From assembly GCF_001270745.1 (NCBI RefSeq), contig NZ_KQ434754.1:170322-234321 (forward strand): 64,000 bases of DNA, in the 5' to 3' direction. The stretch comes from Jiangella muralis (GTDB lineage: Bacteria > Actinomycetota > Actinomycetes > Jiangellales > Jiangellaceae). Positions 41,644 to 51,083 of the stretch are shown in pieces. Under the pieces are notes generated by a model. It did not search any database, was not told the origin of the DNA, and was given only the letters and a program-made list of their open reading frames with translations. The position numbers and the translations under genes were made by a program. Positions within the stretch are counted from its first letter, which is position 1. Each line of letters begins with the position of its first letter.

Positions 41644-43328
41644 ACCGGCTGCCTCCCGTTGACCCGGCCCTGAATGTCCAGGTAGACCGTTCGCTTCTCG
41701 ATGCCGGAGATCCACCGCTCAACCTGCGCGTCGTCCACACCGGGGATGCGGACGCTCGGCCCGTTGACGGTCTCGGGCAGGGTGCGGCCCAGGCCGTCGA
41801 TGAAGCCCTGACCCTCGGCCTGCCCCATCCGCGAGCCGGTGGTCTGCAGCTTGTTCAGCGCCTCCTGCCGCGCCTCCGGCGGCGTGTTGATCAGCGTGTC
41901 CAGCACCTCGTGCTTCTGCTCGCCGAACTGCTCCAGGCCGAGCATCTGCTCGCGGGTGAGGTTGGCCTGCGCCCAGGTCCAGTTCTCGATCTTCGTGGTC
42001 TGGTCGGCGATCATCTGGTCAAGGCTGGCGTTCAGTTCACCGATGGTGATCTCGTTGTCCTCGGAGATCTTGGTGAAGTGCTCCTGCCACGCGCTGGTGA
42101 CCTGGGTCACGTCGTCGGCGATGGCCTGGTCGGCGGCCAGCGCGGCATCGACGCGGCCCTGCTGCGCCTCCTCCTCGGCCTGCTTGTTCGCCTCACGCGC
42201 GGCGGCGAGCCGTTCGTCGTGGGCGCCGCGGGCCTCCTCGATCTGGGCGTTGGTCTCCTCGGTCTTGCGGGCGCGTTCCTCGTCGTCGGCGATCGCCTGC
42301 GCGGCCTGGTCGTGCCGCTCGGTCGCGGCCTTCTCCTGTGCCGTCTGCTCCGCGCCCAGCAGCTCGAGGCGTTCCTCGGCGATGGAGATCTGCCGGGCCC
42401 GCTCGCGGCCCTCGCCGCGCAGCACGCCGAGCACGCTGATGTCGCGGTCCTTGGCCAGCTGCAGTTCCTGCTCGGCCAGCTCGATGGCCCGCTCCCGCGC
42501 CGCCGGGTCACCGGCAACACCGGCGAGGAAGTCGCGGAAGTCGACCTCGGACAGGCCCTTGGCGGCGTCAGCGAGCTTGTCGAGGTTCACCGCGGCGGGG
42601 TCGGTCTCTGTGACGATCTCCCGCATCCGCTCGGCGACGACGCTCAGCGCAGACTCGCCGTCGACCTTCACCGCGAGGAAGCCGTCGCGGATCTCGCCGA
42701 CCCGGTCGCGCAGCTGCTGCGCGCGCTCCTTGGCCTTGTCGAACGCCGACGTCGCTAGGCCGATGCCAGCCGCGATACCCAGCCCGGCGGCGGCACCGGC
42801 CGGGCCGAAGCCGGCGAAGGCGTTGGCGGCGATCTCCTGGAACGCGTCGGTGATCGACGCGGCGCTGCCGTCGAAGCTGGCGGCTGATTCGCGGGCGGTG
42901 GAGTTGGCCTCGTCGCGGAACTCCGACGCGCCCTCCTTGGCCTTGTCGAACCCGTCGGCGGTGTCGTCGCCGACGCGCCGGCCAGCGTCGCGGGACTCCT
43001 TCTTCACCGAGTCGAACGCCTCGCGGAAGCTGCTCTCCATCCGCTCGGCCGCGGACTCGGCCTCGCGCCCGGCCTCCTTCGCGTCCTCGCCGACACGCTC
43101 CAGCCCGTCGGACTTGCCGACGTCGTCGAGTGCCCGCTCGGCGTCGCGGGCGCCGTCCTCGATGCCGTCGGACAGGGCGCGGCCGGCATCGTCCCCGGCC
43201 CCCTGCGCCTCCCGCGACAGGTCGTCGAGGCTGTCGGCGACGTCGTCGAGCGCACGCTCCACGTCGGAGGTGCCCTTGATGAAGGCGGAGACGTCGGAGA
43301 CGATCGGGATGCTGATCGGCCGAGCCAT
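41640..43328 (-). CDS. Tape measure protein
   Basis: A 562-residue protein dominated by long helices. Residues about 20-180 and 260-420 are charged coiled coils (for example EEAQQGRVDAALAADQAIADD), and a glycine/alanine-rich hydrophobic segment (ANAFAGFGPAGAAAGLGIAAGIGLATSAF) lies near 175-205, the membrane-insertion region of tape measures. At about 1.5 angstrom per residue it predicts a tail near 85 nm. GGGAGG precedes the ATG at 43328. No pair of overlapping tail-chaperone genes with a slippery sequence was found before it. Confidence 0.88.
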   Translation of the reverse strand: MARPISIPIVSDVSAFIKGTSDVERALDDVADSLDDLSREAQGAGDDAGRALSDGIEDGARDAERALDDVGKSDGLERVGEDAKEAGREAESAAERMESSFREAFDSVKKESRDAGRRVGDDTADGFDKAKEGASEFRDEANSTARESAASFDGSAASITDAFQEIAANAFAGFGPAGAAAGLGIAAGIGLATSAFDKAKERAQQLRDRVGEIRDGFLAVKVDGESALSVVAERMREIVTETDPAAVNLDKLADAAKGLSEVDFRDFLAGVAGDPAARERAIELAEQELQLAKDRDISVLGVLRGEGRERARQISIAEERLELLGAEQTAQEKAATERHDQAAQAIADDEERARKTEETNAQIEEARGAHDERLAAAREANKQAEEEAQQGRVDAALAADQAIADDVTQVTSAWQEHFTKISEDNEITIGELNASLDQMIADQTTKIENWTWAQANLTREQMLGLEQFGEQKHEVLDTLINTPPEARQEALNKLQTTGSRMGQAEGQGFIDGLGRTLPETVNGPSVRIPGVDDAQVERWISGIEKRTVYLDIQGRVNGRQPV

Positions 43329-43329
43329 C

Positions 43330-43833
43330 TCACTGCCTCCCTTCGGCTGCCTCGTGCACTCTCCGGACCACGGTCTGCACCCACAGCGACGCCAGCCGCG
43401 GCCCGATCTCGGCGGCGGCCGGGTATGCCACGCGCCCATTCGGCGCCCGCGCCGGTAGCTGTGCTGTGGTGTTCCGGGTGACCTGGTGGGTTCCACCCGA
43501 TCTGCGGTTCCGGCGGTTGTAGGTGGTCTTCCGGCTGCGATTGGAGCCGAACTCGAAGCCTGACCAGCCCGCCACTGGGATCAGCCCGCCGGCCAGTGCC
43601 CGCCGCGACGACGCGGCGATCATCACCGGCGGGTTGCCGCCCTTGATCCGTGCGCCCTTGGCGATGACCCGGGTGTCCATCGCGCTGGTCGCGTTCCGGT
43701 CGACCAGCTGCTTCCACACCGGGTTCATCACCTTGACCGTGTCGCGTCGGAGGTCGCGAGCCAGGCCGCGCTCCATCGCCTTCATGGCGAGGACGACGGC
43801 CTGCAGCTCGCGGTGGTCTCCGACGCGCAGCAT
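43330..43833 (-). CDS. Prophage protein of unknown function between major tail and tape measure genes
   Basis: A 167-residue basic protein (many Arg; KTTYNRRNRRSGGTHQ). It occupies the slot where tail-assembly chaperones usually sit but does not resemble them and is followed after one base by the tape measure gene. HK97 gp10-like or Neck/tail-completion proteins are basic and of this size, so that is a possible identity. ATG at 43833. Confidence 0.6.
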   Translation of the reverse strand: MLRVGDHRELQAVVLAMKAMERGLARDLRRDTVKVMNPVWKQLVDRNATSAMDTRVIAKGARIKGGNPPVMIAASSRRALAGGLIPVAGWSGFEFGSNRSRKTTYNRRNRRSGGTHQVTRNTTAQLPARAPNGRVAYPAAAEIGPRLASLWVQTVVRRVHEAAEGRQ

Positions 43834-43835
43834 GG

Positions 43836-44429
43836 TCAGGTGGTCTGCAGCCAGGCGACGGTGCCGTTGATGACGACGTTGCTGCGGCCGGGCGCGACGG
43901 GCACGGTGCCGCCGGAGGTGCCGGCGGTGAGCGCCCGCAGGACCACGGTGCCGCTGGAGATGCTGACCCGGTCGCCCACCGCGTACACGGTCGTCGCCGC
44001 CCAGGCGGTCGGTGCCGGCGACGGGTCGACCAGGGTCGGGCGGCCCTGCACGCCGCACGCCACCGACGCGGTGGCGTAGGCGTTGCCGGCGCCACCGATG
44101 GCCGGGGACACGAGCGTCAGCTGCACCTCGAACGTCGGCCCGGACCCGGACTTCGGCTTGAACGTCACAGCCTTCGTGGAGCCGGCGTTCTGGAACAGGT
44201 AGCGGGCCAGCGAGTCGGGGGTCTCCCAGTCCTGCGCGATCTCCAACGTCCCGGTCCACGTCTCCGACCCGGGGTCGGTGAACACCGCCGTCGGCGTCAG
44301 GCCGCGCCACTCCTGCGCGCTGTTCGCCGGGGTGAACGTCACCGCGCTGACGTGTGCCTCGTAGTTGTCGACCTCGATGCCCAGGAGCACGTCCTTGAGC
44401 ACGAACGGCGCGACGGGGATGGTCGTCAT
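43836..44429 (-). CDS. Major tail protein
   Basis: A 197-residue beta-rich protein (MTTIPVAPFVLKDVLLGIEVDNYEAHVSAVTFTP). EWRGLTPTAVFTDPGSETWTGTLEIAQDWETPDSLARYLF is typical of siphophage tail-tube subunits. The C-terminal 50 residues (AWAATTVYAVGDRVSISSGTVVLRALTAG) form an extra carbohydrate-binding-like domain, as in many tube proteins. One-base TGATG overlap with the gene before. Confidence 0.8.
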   Translation of the reverse strand: MTTIPVAPFVLKDVLLGIEVDNYEAHVSAVTFTPANSAQEWRGLTPTAVFTDPGSETWTGTLEIAQDWETPDSLARYLFQNAGSTKAVTFKPKSGSGPTFEVQLTLVSPAIGGAGNAYATASVACGVQGRPTLVDPSPAPTAWAATTVYAVGDRVSISSGTVVLRALTAGTSGGTVPVAPGRSNVVINGTVAWLQTT

Positions 44430-44836
44430 CAGGGTGTCTCCTTCGGGGTGTAGCACTCGGCGGTGATCGCCATGCCGGGGTACTGCTGGTTGCCGTTGAC
44501 GGTGCGGTCGGCCTTGGTCCAGGTGAGGCCGCCGAAGTCCGGGTCGGTGTCGATGACGCCGAGGACGGCGGTGAACGCTTCGTCGAGGGCTTCGTCGGCG
44601 CGGGTCGGGTCGGTGATGCTGGTCATCACGCTGATGGTCAGCTCGTGGCGGCGGGCGCCCTGCGCGTTCGGGGCGGGCTCGGTGAGGGTGCGGATGACGC
44701 TGACGTAGGTCTTGCCGGTCTCTGCGGCGTCGGGCGCCCAGTCGTAGCCGCGGACGATGTAGTCCTTCGGATGCTCGGGCTCCTCGTTCAGCGCCGCGTC
44801 GAGGACGTCGGCGGCCCACTTCTGAACGCTGGTCAC
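44429..44836 (-). CDS. Tail terminator / tail completion protein
   Basis: A 135-residue alpha/beta protein (MTSVQKWAADVLDAALNEE...HELTISVMTSITDPTRADEALDEAF). Size, fold pattern and position between connector and major tail genes fit gpU-type tail terminators. GTG start at 44836 overlaps the preceding stop. Confidence 0.7.
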   Translation of the reverse strand: MTSVQKWAADVLDAALNEEPEHPKDYIVRGYDWAPDAAETGKTYVSVIRTLTEPAPNAQGARRHELTISVMTSITDPTRADEALDEAFTAVLGVIDTDPDFGGLTWTKADRTVNGNQQYPGMAITAECYTPKETP

Positions 44837-45750
44837 GACTCCTCCTCGACGGCTACGCCGAACGACGGGACGGCGCGGTTCGGGCGCAGCAGCTGCTTCA
44901 CCGAGTCCGCCAGCGGGCGGACCCGGATCGCGTAGTCGCCGTCGAATCCGAGGACGTCGCCGTCACGCTGAGCGTTCGACCACGTCTCCCGGGCCTGCTG
45001 CACGACGGCCTGCTTGTACCGGGCCGGCACCGGTGCCCCGTCGGCGAGTGCCGGTGCGTACGCCGCGCACAGCTCTTGCGAGACGGCGAGCAGGTGGTCG
45101 AGCAGGGCGTCGTCCATGTCGACGGCGTCGGGCCAGATCAGCCTCGCGTCGTCCTTGTCTGCCCATTCCGTCGTCGGGCCGGTGGCGACGGTCGCCACCA
45201 CGAAGTCCACCCAGTAGCCGGGCGAGCCCTCGTCGCGCATGCCCGCGCCGTTACCGGTCAGCGCCGCGGCCTCGCTCACGTTCAGGGTGTAGGTCGCCCG
45301 CACGGTCCCGTTGACCGAGCACGACAGGACCGCGCCGTCCACGGCGACGGCCAGCTCGAGCACCGCGTCGGGGTCGATGCCGGTGGAGCCGGGCGGGCCG
45401 CCGTAGACGGCCCGCTCGACGAAGGTCCCGGCCGTGCGCACGTACAGCTTGACCGCGTCCTCGGTCGCGGTCAGGACCCGTTCCCACAGCACGAAGTTGA
45501 GGGCGTCGGTGTGCAGCGCCAGCGGCCCGCACAGCTGGTCACCCGACGCCGCCGGGATGGTCTGAGTCGTTGCGGCGTACACGCCGGTGGCTCCGGTCGA
45601 CGCGACGACGGCGTTGACCTCGCTGCCGCCTTTGCGTCCGCGGCCGGCCACGGTGCCCCAGCCTGTCGCGACCCATGGCTGCCCGGTGTAGGTGTTCCCG
45701 AGGGAGGGCCCGTCCGGCCGGCTGAAGTCGTCGCTGCAGAAGACCGTCAC
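44833..45750 (-). CDS. Head-tail connector fused to an N-terminal lectin-like domain
   Basis: A 305-residue protein with two parts. Residues about 195-305 (ARLIWPDAVDMDDALLDHLLAVSQELCAAYAPA...ARETWSNAQRDGDVLGF) match HK97 gp6-like head-tail connectors in helix pattern. Residues about 5-190 are a beta jelly roll resembling concanavalin-type lectin modules (SDDFSRPDGPSLGNTYTGQPW; LNFVLWERV; VLELAVAVDG). The fusion is one uninterrupted frame. A connector lies inside the capsid neck, so a displayed lectin there is unexpected. GTG start; RBS GGAGGTGAC upstream. Confidence 0.7.
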   Translation of the reverse strand: MTVFCSDDFSRPDGPSLGNTYTGQPWVATGWGTVAGRGRKGGSEVNAVVASTGATGVYAATTQTIPAASGDQLCGPLALHTDALNFVLWERVLTATEDAVKLYVRTAGTFVERAVYGGPPGSTGIDPDAVLELAVAVDGAVLSCSVNGTVRATYTLNVSEAAALTGNGAGMRDEGSPGYWVDFVVATVATGPTTEWADKDDARLIWPDAVDMDDALLDHLLAVSQELCAAYAPALADGAPVPARYKQAVVQQARETWSNAQRDGDVLGFDGDYAIRVRPLADSVKQLLRPNRAVPSFGVAVEEES

Positions 45751-45769
45751 GGGTCACCTCCCTCCAGGG

Positions 45770-46063
45770 TCAGTTCTTCGATGCGGACCGGGCGGCGGAC
45801 TTCTTCGGTGCCGGCACCGGGTCGGGCTCCGGGTCGGGCTCCGGCTCGGGCTCCGGCTCGGGCTCCGGCTCGGGCTCCGGCTCGGGCTCCGGCTCGGGCT
45901 CCGGCTCGGGCTCCGGCTCGGGCTCCGGCTCGGGGTCGGGCTCCGGCTCGGGGTCGACCTGGCCGGCCCGTTCGGAGATCTCCACCCGGACCTTCGCCAG
46001 CTCGGCCATCAGCTCCCGCTCGTGCGCGGCGAGCTCGGCGATGGTGCGACGCTCTGCGGCCAT
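45770..46063 (-). CDS. Coiled-coil protein with a long Pro-Glu repeat
   Basis: A 97-residue protein: a helical head ([29 protein letters not shown]), then about twenty (Glu/Asp)-Pro dipeptides, then a basic tail ([14 protein letters not shown]). It lies just after the capsid gene, a spot where decoration or linker proteins occur. The repeat would form a stiff extended rod. No family assignment. Confidence 0.65.
   Translation of the reverse strand: MAAERRTIAELAAHERELMAELAKVRVEISERAGQVDPEPEPDPEPEPEPEPEPEPEPEPEPEPEPEPEPEPEPEPDPEPDPVPAPKKSAARSASKN
45819..45957 (-). repeat. 12-bp tandem repeat encoding Pro-Glu dipeptides
   Basis: The plus strand repeats GGCTCCGGCTCG, with GGGTCG variants at both ends that change Glu to Asp. 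The array is nearly perfect in the middle, indicating recent expansion or frequent slippage. Confidence 0.9.
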
Positions 46064-46077
46064 GTCACGTCCCCCGA

Positions 46078-47286
46078 TCAGGCCGCGTTCGCGGCCGCGA
46101 GGCTGTACGCCTTGCGGTTCTGCACGTTGCCGTCGGCGCGCTCCCAGGCGGTGAACTCGATCTCGCCGTTGTGGGCTCGCGTCCACGGGTTGACCACGAC
46201 CACGAGGTTGGACACCCGGCGGATGACGTACGCCTCGCGCAGGTCACCGAGCACGGCGAACTTCGCCGACAGGGTGTTGTGGTTGGGGAACGCCTGGTCG
46301 ATCACGACGGGGTAGCCGAGCAGGGTGCGCGCCGGGCGGCCGCCGATGCCGGCCTCGGCGGACTCCTGGATCAGCGGCCGGCCGTCGGAGCCCACGATCG
46401 CCCGGACGGCCTGGAACGTGGCCTTGTTCATGGCCCACTTCGCGTTCTGCTCGTAGGCCGGGTCCAGCGCGGTCTCCACCTCGAGCAGCTTCGCGTACGT
46501 GAGGGCGTTGCCGGCCGCGAGCGTGACGTCGGCGGTGAGGCCGGCGCGGGCGATCCCGAACGGCAGCGTGGTGCCCGTGCCGGTCACCCAGTCGCGAGCC
46601 TGCTTGCGGGCGATCCTGGTGCCGAGCGCCCGGGACACCAGCCCAGACACGTCGACCGCCGAGTCCTGCAGCAGCTCCACCGACAGCCGCAACGGGAGGT
46701 TGCCCGCGCCGGCGCTGGTGTACTTGTACGCCCCCAGGTTGACGGTGCCGAAGACCAGGTCGGTGCCGCCGGAGGCGGCGGCGTGCTCGGCGGTGATGGC
46801 ACCTTCGCTGGCGGTGTCGTCCAGGGTCGGGTACTCGATCGAGTTGCCGGTCTCGGTGCTGAACGAATCGACCTCTGGGGCGAGCCCGCCGAACGCCTTC
46901 TGCACCTCGACCAGCTTCTGCCGGAACCCGGCCGGGACGGTGTACCCGCCCTCGCTGTCCGGTGAGGTGCCCTGCGCGTTGGTGACCCTCAGGTCGGCGA
47001 TGTCCGCGTTCGGGTGGCCGGTGCGCAGGTAGTTCTCGAACGCCTTCTCCTGGGCGTCGTCCACCTTGGCCGGCGCCACGTCCACCGTGGCCGCCACGGC
47101 CGCGGTGATGCTGTCGCGGGCAGGCGTCTCGTAGGCGACCTGGCGGGCGCGGATCTGCTCGGTGCGCTTGCTCGCGAGCTCGACCTCGAGCGCCTCGTAA
47201 CGCTTGACTTCCTCGTCGGTCAGCGTGCGACCGGCGGCACCGTCGATGATGGCCTTGAGGGCAGCCATGATCTCCGCGATGTCCAT
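46078..47286 (-). CDS. Nested start: major capsid protein translated alone
   Basis: An ATG at 47286, in frame with the protease-capsid fusion, is preceded by AGGGAGGACAGGGT, a GGAGG core seven bases upstream. It would give a 402-residue capsid precursor ([16 protein letters not shown]...) of normal HK97-type length. The site lies just after the flexible protease-capsid linker. Two products in different amounts from one gene are expected: few fusions for protease delivery, many capsid subunits. Inferred from sequence only. Confidence 0.7.
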   Translation of the reverse strand: MDIAEIMAALKAIIDGAAGRTLTDEEVKRYEALEVELASKRTEQIRARQVAYETPARDSITAAVAATVDVAPAKVDDAQEKAFENYLRTGHPNADIADLRVTNAQGTSPDSEGGYTVPAGFRQKLVEVQKAFGGLAPEVDSFSTETGNSIEYPTLDDTASEGAITAEHAAASGGTDLVFGTVNLGAYKYTSAGAGNLPLRLSVELLQDSAVDVSGLVSRALGTRIARKQARDWVTGTGTTLPFGIARAGLTADVTLAAGNALTYAKLLEVETALDPAYEQNAKWAMNKATFQAVRAIVGSDGRPLIQESAEAGIGGRPARTLLGYPVVIDQAFPNHNTLSAKFAVLGDLREAYVIRRVSNLVVVVNPWTRAHNGEIEFTAWERADGNVQNRKAYSLAAANAA

Positions 47287-48042
47287 ACCCTGTCCTCCCT
47301 GGGAGTGCGCCGTCGTGGCGCTCTGGCTGCCCCGGCTCGGTGCCGGTGCAGGGGTCTTGGTGGTGGCGGCCACAGGGACCGCCAGCGGCGGCGTGGCAGC
47401 CGCAGGAGCGGCCGGCGTCACGGCAGCCGCGGTGTCGTTGGCGATCCGGTCGGCGAGCCCGGCAGCGACCGCCTCGGCGGAGGAGTACCAGGTCTCGACC
47501 TTCATGGCCTCGCGCCAGGTCTCGACGTCGCCGCCGGCCCGGTCGGCGTAGACGGTGGCGATCGTGTCCGACAGGTCGTCGAGCAGCTGGGCCGCCTCGC
47601 GCATGTCGTCGGCGTTGCCGGCCACGAACATCGACGCGTCGTGGATCATGAGCTTCGCTGGCTTCTCGATGACGATGGTGTCGCCGGCCATGGCCACGAA
47701 GCTGGCCGCGCTGGCGGCGATCCCGTCGATGTACACGTCCACGGTGGCGGCGTGGTTCAGCAGCGCGGCATGGATGGCGATGCCGTCCCACACCAGCCCG
47801 CCCGGCGAGTTGATGTGCAGGTCGAGGTTCGGCGCGGTGATGGTCCGCAGTGCCCGGGCGAACGCTGCGGCGGTGACGTCGTCGTCGCCCCAGTAGTCGC
47901 CGATGGCGCCGTAGATGAACAGTTCGGCCCGCTCGTCGTCGTCGGCGTTGGTGATGCGGAACCAGTCGCCGCCCTTGGCCTCGGGCCGGCGCACCAGCTT
48001 GCGGCCACGGTTGGCCAGCTTCAGCAGCTCTTCCGGCGTCAT
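46078..48042 (-). CDS. Fused ClpP-type prohead protease and HK97-fold major capsid protein
   Basis: A 654-residue protein in one frame. Residues about 35-200 are a ClpP-like head-maturation protease: catalytic Ser111 in [14 protein letters not shown] and His134 in LMIHDAS. A Pro/Ala/Thr-rich linker (about 205-250) follows. From Met253 the sequence is an HK97-type capsid protein: a helical delta domain with [20 protein letters not shown], then [26 protein letters not shown] and the C-terminal [24 protein letters not shown]. The internal Met253 codon has its own ribosome site, so capsid subunits can also be made separately. Coupled to the gene before by ATGA. Confidence 0.9.
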   Translation of the reverse strand: MTPEELLKLANRGRKLVRRPEAKGGDWFRITNADDDERAELFIYGAIGDYWGDDDVTAAAFARALRTITAPNLDLHINSPGGLVWDGIAIHAALLNHAATVDVYIDGIAASAASFVAMAGDTIVIEKPAKLMIHDASMFVAGNADDMREAAQLLDDLSDTIATVYADRAGGDVETWREAMKVETWYSSAEAVAAGLADRIANDTAAAVTPAAPAAATPPLAVPVAATTKTPAPAPSRGSQSATTAHSQGGQGMDIAEIMAALKAIIDGAAGRTLTDEEVKRYEALEVELASKRTEQIRARQVAYETPARDSITAAVAATVDVAPAKVDDAQEKAFENYLRTGHPNADIADLRVTNAQGTSPDSEGGYTVPAGFRQKLVEVQKAFGGLAPEVDSFSTETGNSIEYPTLDDTASEGAITAEHAAASGGTDLVFGTVNLGAYKYTSAGAGNLPLRLSVELLQDSAVDVSGLVSRALGTRIARKQARDWVTGTGTTLPFGIARAGLTADVTLAAGNALTYAKLLEVETALDPAYEQNAKWAMNKATFQAVRAIVGSDGRPLIQESAEAGIGGRPARTLLGYPVVIDQAFPNHNTLSAKFAVLGDLREAYVIRRVSNLVVVVNPWTRAHNGEIEFTAWERADGNVQNRKAYSLAAANAA

Positions 48043-48251
48043 GCCGGCACCTCCTCTGATGCGGCGACGTGGAAGGCGACGCCGCCGGTAACGACCAGGC
48101 AGCGCACCTGCTCGGGAAGGGCTGCGCGGAGCGCCCGGCCGAAGGCGTCCACCTGTTGGTCGTCGAGCCCTTCCGGGAGCGTGGCGATCAGGATCTCGCC
48201 TGGCTTGATGTCCAGTCGGGCGATGCTCTCGATCTCGATGGTCTGGCTCAC
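48039..48251 (-). CDS. Small prophage protein between portal and protease-capsid genes
   Basis: A 70-residue alpha/beta protein (VSQTIEIESIARLDIKPGEILIATLPEGLDDQQVDAFGRAL...). Coupled by GTGA to the portal stop and by ATGA to the fusion gene. PGEILIATLPEG-type proteins occur in other actinophages but no role is known. Confidence 0.65.
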   Translation of the reverse strand: MSQTIEIESIARLDIKPGEILIATLPEGLDDQQVDAFGRALRAALPEQVRCLVVTGGVAFHVAASEEVPA

Positions 48252-49486
48252 GCCGGGACCTCCTGTGCGGGCTGGATGGCCGGTGGCGCCGTAGCCGGGG
48301 CGGGGCCACCGGTGCGCAGCTGGTCGCCGCCCTCGATGGGCGGGAGGTTGCGGACGCGCCTCGCCTCGTTGGCGGTGAGGATGCCGCCCTGTACCTGCTT
48401 GATCAGCAGGTCGATCTCCTGCTCCGGCGTGGGCCGCTCCAGCCCGGCGTACTCGAACTCGCAGAACATCGGGTCGGACAGCGTGCGAGACAGCCGCTGC
48501 TCGAACCGGCCCGTCCAGCCGGACAGGGTGAAGCGGGCCAGGCCGCGGTTCTGGATCTCCACGCCGGTGCCCCAGGTGGACACCGCACCGGGGTCCATCA
48601 GCAGTGAGGCCGGGACGCCGGTCCAGCGGGCGATCTCCTGGATCTGGAACTGCCGCGACTGGAGGAACTGGGCGTCCTCGGCGGACATGGTCCACGGGGT
48701 GAAGTTCAGCTTCTTGCTGACGAGCGCGATCTTGCCCGCGTTCTCCAGCCCGCCGACCGAACGGTTCAGGCCGTCCTGGACGGTCTCGAACTCGTCCGGC
48801 TCCAGCTCGTCCTCGGGCGTCACCAGACCGGAGATGAGCGGGCCGTCGCGGAACATGCGGGCCGCGGCCCGGTCACCAGCGATCGTGGTACCGAGGGAGT
48901 TGCGGGCTACGCCCAGCAGCGACAGGCCGCGCAGCCCGTCCAGCGACGGCCCCATGACCTGGGTCAGGTCGGCCTCGGTCAGCACCCGCGGTCGGCCGTC
49001 GTCGGATGTGAACCGGTACAGCTTGCGCCCGGTGAAGCGGCCAGCCTGGTCCTTCTCCCACTCCACGGTCACGGCCTGCGGGTGGATCGGCACCGAGCCG
49101 ATCAGCGCGCCGCCCTGGGTGTAGACGTGCTTGAGGAAGCAGTCGCCGTGCAGCAGCAGGTGCAGGATCGAGGTCTCTTTCCACTCGAACGGCGTCTGGC
49201 CTGGCACGCCGCCCGGGTCGTCCAGCCACGACGTCATCCGCTGCCGCTGCCCGTCGGTGGTGTCGCGGTACGTCTTCAACGGGAGACCGGCGAAGGTGGT
49301 GGCGATGAGCATCACGCCGCGGTAGAAGGCGGACACCGCCAGCGCCGACGCCTCGCCGACCACCACGCCGGAGAAGTTGGGGGTGACGTTGAAGTAGCCG
49401 GCGAGCGCCGGGTCACTGATCGAGATCAGTTCCGCGGTCGGCTCGCTGCGCCGCATGCGCTGCCAGGGCCACCTCACGGGGCACAC
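48248..49486 (-). CDS. Portal protein (HK97 family)
   Basis: A 412-residue HK97-type portal. ALAVSAFYRGVMLIATTFAGLPLKTYRD near residue 48 and LHLLLHGDCFLKHVY near 108 are family signatures, and EIARWTGVPASLLMDPGAVSTWGTGVEIQNRGLARFTL near 285-322 is the conserved clip/stem region. The C-terminus is Pro/Ala rich. GTG at 49486 is the first in-frame start after the terminase; other GTG codons just downstream are possible. Confidence 0.9.
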   Translation of the reverse strand: MCPVRWPWQRMRRSEPTAELISISDPALAGYFNVTPNFSGVVVGEASALAVSAFYRGVMLIATTFAGLPLKTYRDTTDGQRQRMTSWLDDPGGVPGQTPFEWKETSILHLLLHGDCFLKHVYTQGGALIGSVPIHPQAVTVEWEKDQAGRFTGRKLYRFTSDDGRPRVLTEADLTQVMGPSLDGLRGLSLLGVARNSLGTTIAGDRAAARMFRDGPLISGLVTPEDELEPDEFETVQDGLNRSVGGLENAGKIALVSKKLNFTPWTMSAEDAQFLQSRQFQIQEIARWTGVPASLLMDPGAVSTWGTGVEIQNRGLARFTLSGWTGRFEQRLSRTLSDPMFCEFEYAGLERPTPEQEIDLLIKQVQGGILTANEARRVRNLPPIEGGDQLRTGGPAPATAPPAIQPAQEVPA

Positions 49487-49568
49487 CGTATGCGGGGATT
49501 CTCGACGTCAAGACTCTTGTCGCGAAGGTCGCCGTTATGCGCGATTCGTGACGCGGAAGACGGGTCGG

Positions 49569-51083
49569 TCAGGCGACGCTGGCGACGACGATCGCGGACC
49601 GTGCCGGTAGGCGGTCGAACGCCAGCAGAGCGACCGAGCCGGCCACGATCGGGGTGATGTCCCCCGTGGAGGCTCGCCGGCCGAACAGCTGGCCGGAGTC
49701 GCCGAGGGTGCGCCAGGCCACGCCGGCGGCAGCGGTGTTCATGGCGGGCTGGTCCGGGTGGTGCAGCTCGCCGGCCCTCAGCACGGACATCAGCCCGGCC
49801 TCGGCGGTCACCACGTCCTTGGTCCCCATCGGCGTCGTCTTCGGTTTCGGCTTGGACCGGGCCAGCATCTCGGCGACTTCGAGGTTCGCGCCGATCGAGT
49901 CGTACGCGATCGGGAGCCGGTACTTCACCGACAGCCGGTATGCCTCCTTGGCGACCGCGCGGGGGTCGCCGTGCAGCAGCAGCTCGAGGTGGGCACGGCC
50001 AGCGTCGTCGCGCCACCCTGCGACGAGGGCGGCGGTGCTCGAGTCCGGGGAGACGTCGAACGCCAGGCCGAACCGGCGGGGCTTCTCCGCCAGGTCGCCT
50101 GCGCCGGCGGCCCAGAGGGCCGGGTCGATGGCTCGACTGTCGTCGGTGCCCGGCCAGATCCCGAGGTACTCCATCGCGAACGCCAGCGGCGACGACGCCT
50201 CTTCGCGGCGCTCGAGGATCCGGCCGAGGGTGGTCAGCGTGCCGATGCCGGGGTGCACGCGGAGCAGGACGTCGTCGTCGTCCCAGGCGTCGTCGGGCTG
50301 GGCCGCGTAGACGGACACGGCCGTGCCCTTGGCGTAGCGGCCCCGGACGATGCCTGTGCGGCCCGCCAGTCCGGTGCTGAGCGCCTCCCAGTACCAGCCG
50401 GCCCGGACCTTCCCCGGCGTGCCGGACAGAACGACCTGCCCCTGCGGGCGGGTGTCGAACAGCGGCATGACGGCCTGCTTGATGTCCAGCGACACCTCGG
50501 TCGACAGCTCCTGCGGCTCGTCGACGTAGACGACGTCGACGGCGTCACCGCGGACGCTGCCGGACTCGGGCGCGACGATCCACAACCGTGACCCGTTCTG
50601 GAACTCGAACGACTCGTCGCCCTTGCCCTCGCGGATCTTCGGGCCACCGGCGACCTCCGGCCAGCTCCGCTCGATGGCCCGCTTCACGTCGTACCAGCGC
50701 TCGCGCGCCTTCTGCCTGGTCTGCGCGGTGACGATGATGTTGGTGTCGGGCTCGAGGTCGCAGCGGCCGAACAGCCATGACCAGACGGCGGTCGTCTTAC
50801 CGGCGCGGCGCGGCCACTGAACCGCGGTGGTGGTGGCGCCGTCGTCGAGCAGCTCGCCGAGCTCGAGCTGATGCGGGTGCATCTCGAATCCGAGCCGCGT
50901 GGCACCCGCGGACATCCGAGGGGATTCCGGCTCTGACCTGCTCAGATGTGCCTCTGGGAACGCCTGGCCGCGCTTCTCGCGGCGACGTTTACTGGCACGC
51001 GACCGGCAGGAACTCCCGCAGTAACGGGCGTTAGAACGGCGCGGGCGGGCGCCACCGCATTCGACGCACTTCGGCTCGGTCAC
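49569..51083 (-). CDS. terL: Terminase large subunit
   Basis: A 504-residue packaging ATPase/nuclease. Walker A is PRRAGKTT (residues 91-98), Walker B with catalytic Glu is VVYVDEP (184-190), and the coupling motif is VVLSGTPG. The C-terminal RNase-H-like nuclease has FDVSPDSSTAALV and later acidic residues. An N-terminal zinc-finger-like segment (CVECGG...YCGSSC, residues 6-26) is an addition seen in some actinophage terminases. GTGA overlap with the small-subunit gene. An 82-bp gap separates it from the portal gene. Confidence 0.92.
   Translation of the reverse strand: MTEPKCVECGGARPRRSNARYCGSSCRSRASKRRREKRGQAFPEAHLSRSEPESPRMSAGATRLGFEMHPHQLELGELLDDGATTTAVQWPRRAGKTTAVWSWLFGRCDLEPDTNIIVTAQTRQKARERWYDVKRAIERSWPEVAGGPKIREGKGDESFEFQNGSRLWIVAPESGSVRGDAVDVVYVDEPQELSTEVSLDIKQAVMPLFDTRPQGQVVLSGTPGKVRAGWYWEALSTGLAGRTGIVRGRYAKGTAVSVYAAQPDDAWDDDDVLLRVHPGIGTLTTLGRILERREEASSPLAFAMEYLGIWPGTDDSRAIDPALWAAGAGDLAEKPRRFGLAFDVSPDSSTAALVAGWRDDAGRAHLELLLHGDPRAVAKEAYRLSVKYRLPIAYDSIGANLEVAEMLARSKPKPKTTPMGTKDVVTAEAGLMSVLRAGELHHPDQPAMNTAAAGVAWRTLGDSGQLFGRRASTGDITPIVAGSVALLAFDRLPARSAIVVASVA

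Noticed and set aside
41640-43833. Programmed frameshift of tail-assembly chaperones before the tape measure gene
   Set aside because: Only one non-chaperone-like gene lies between major tail and tape measure genes and no slippery heptamer with overlapping frame was found.
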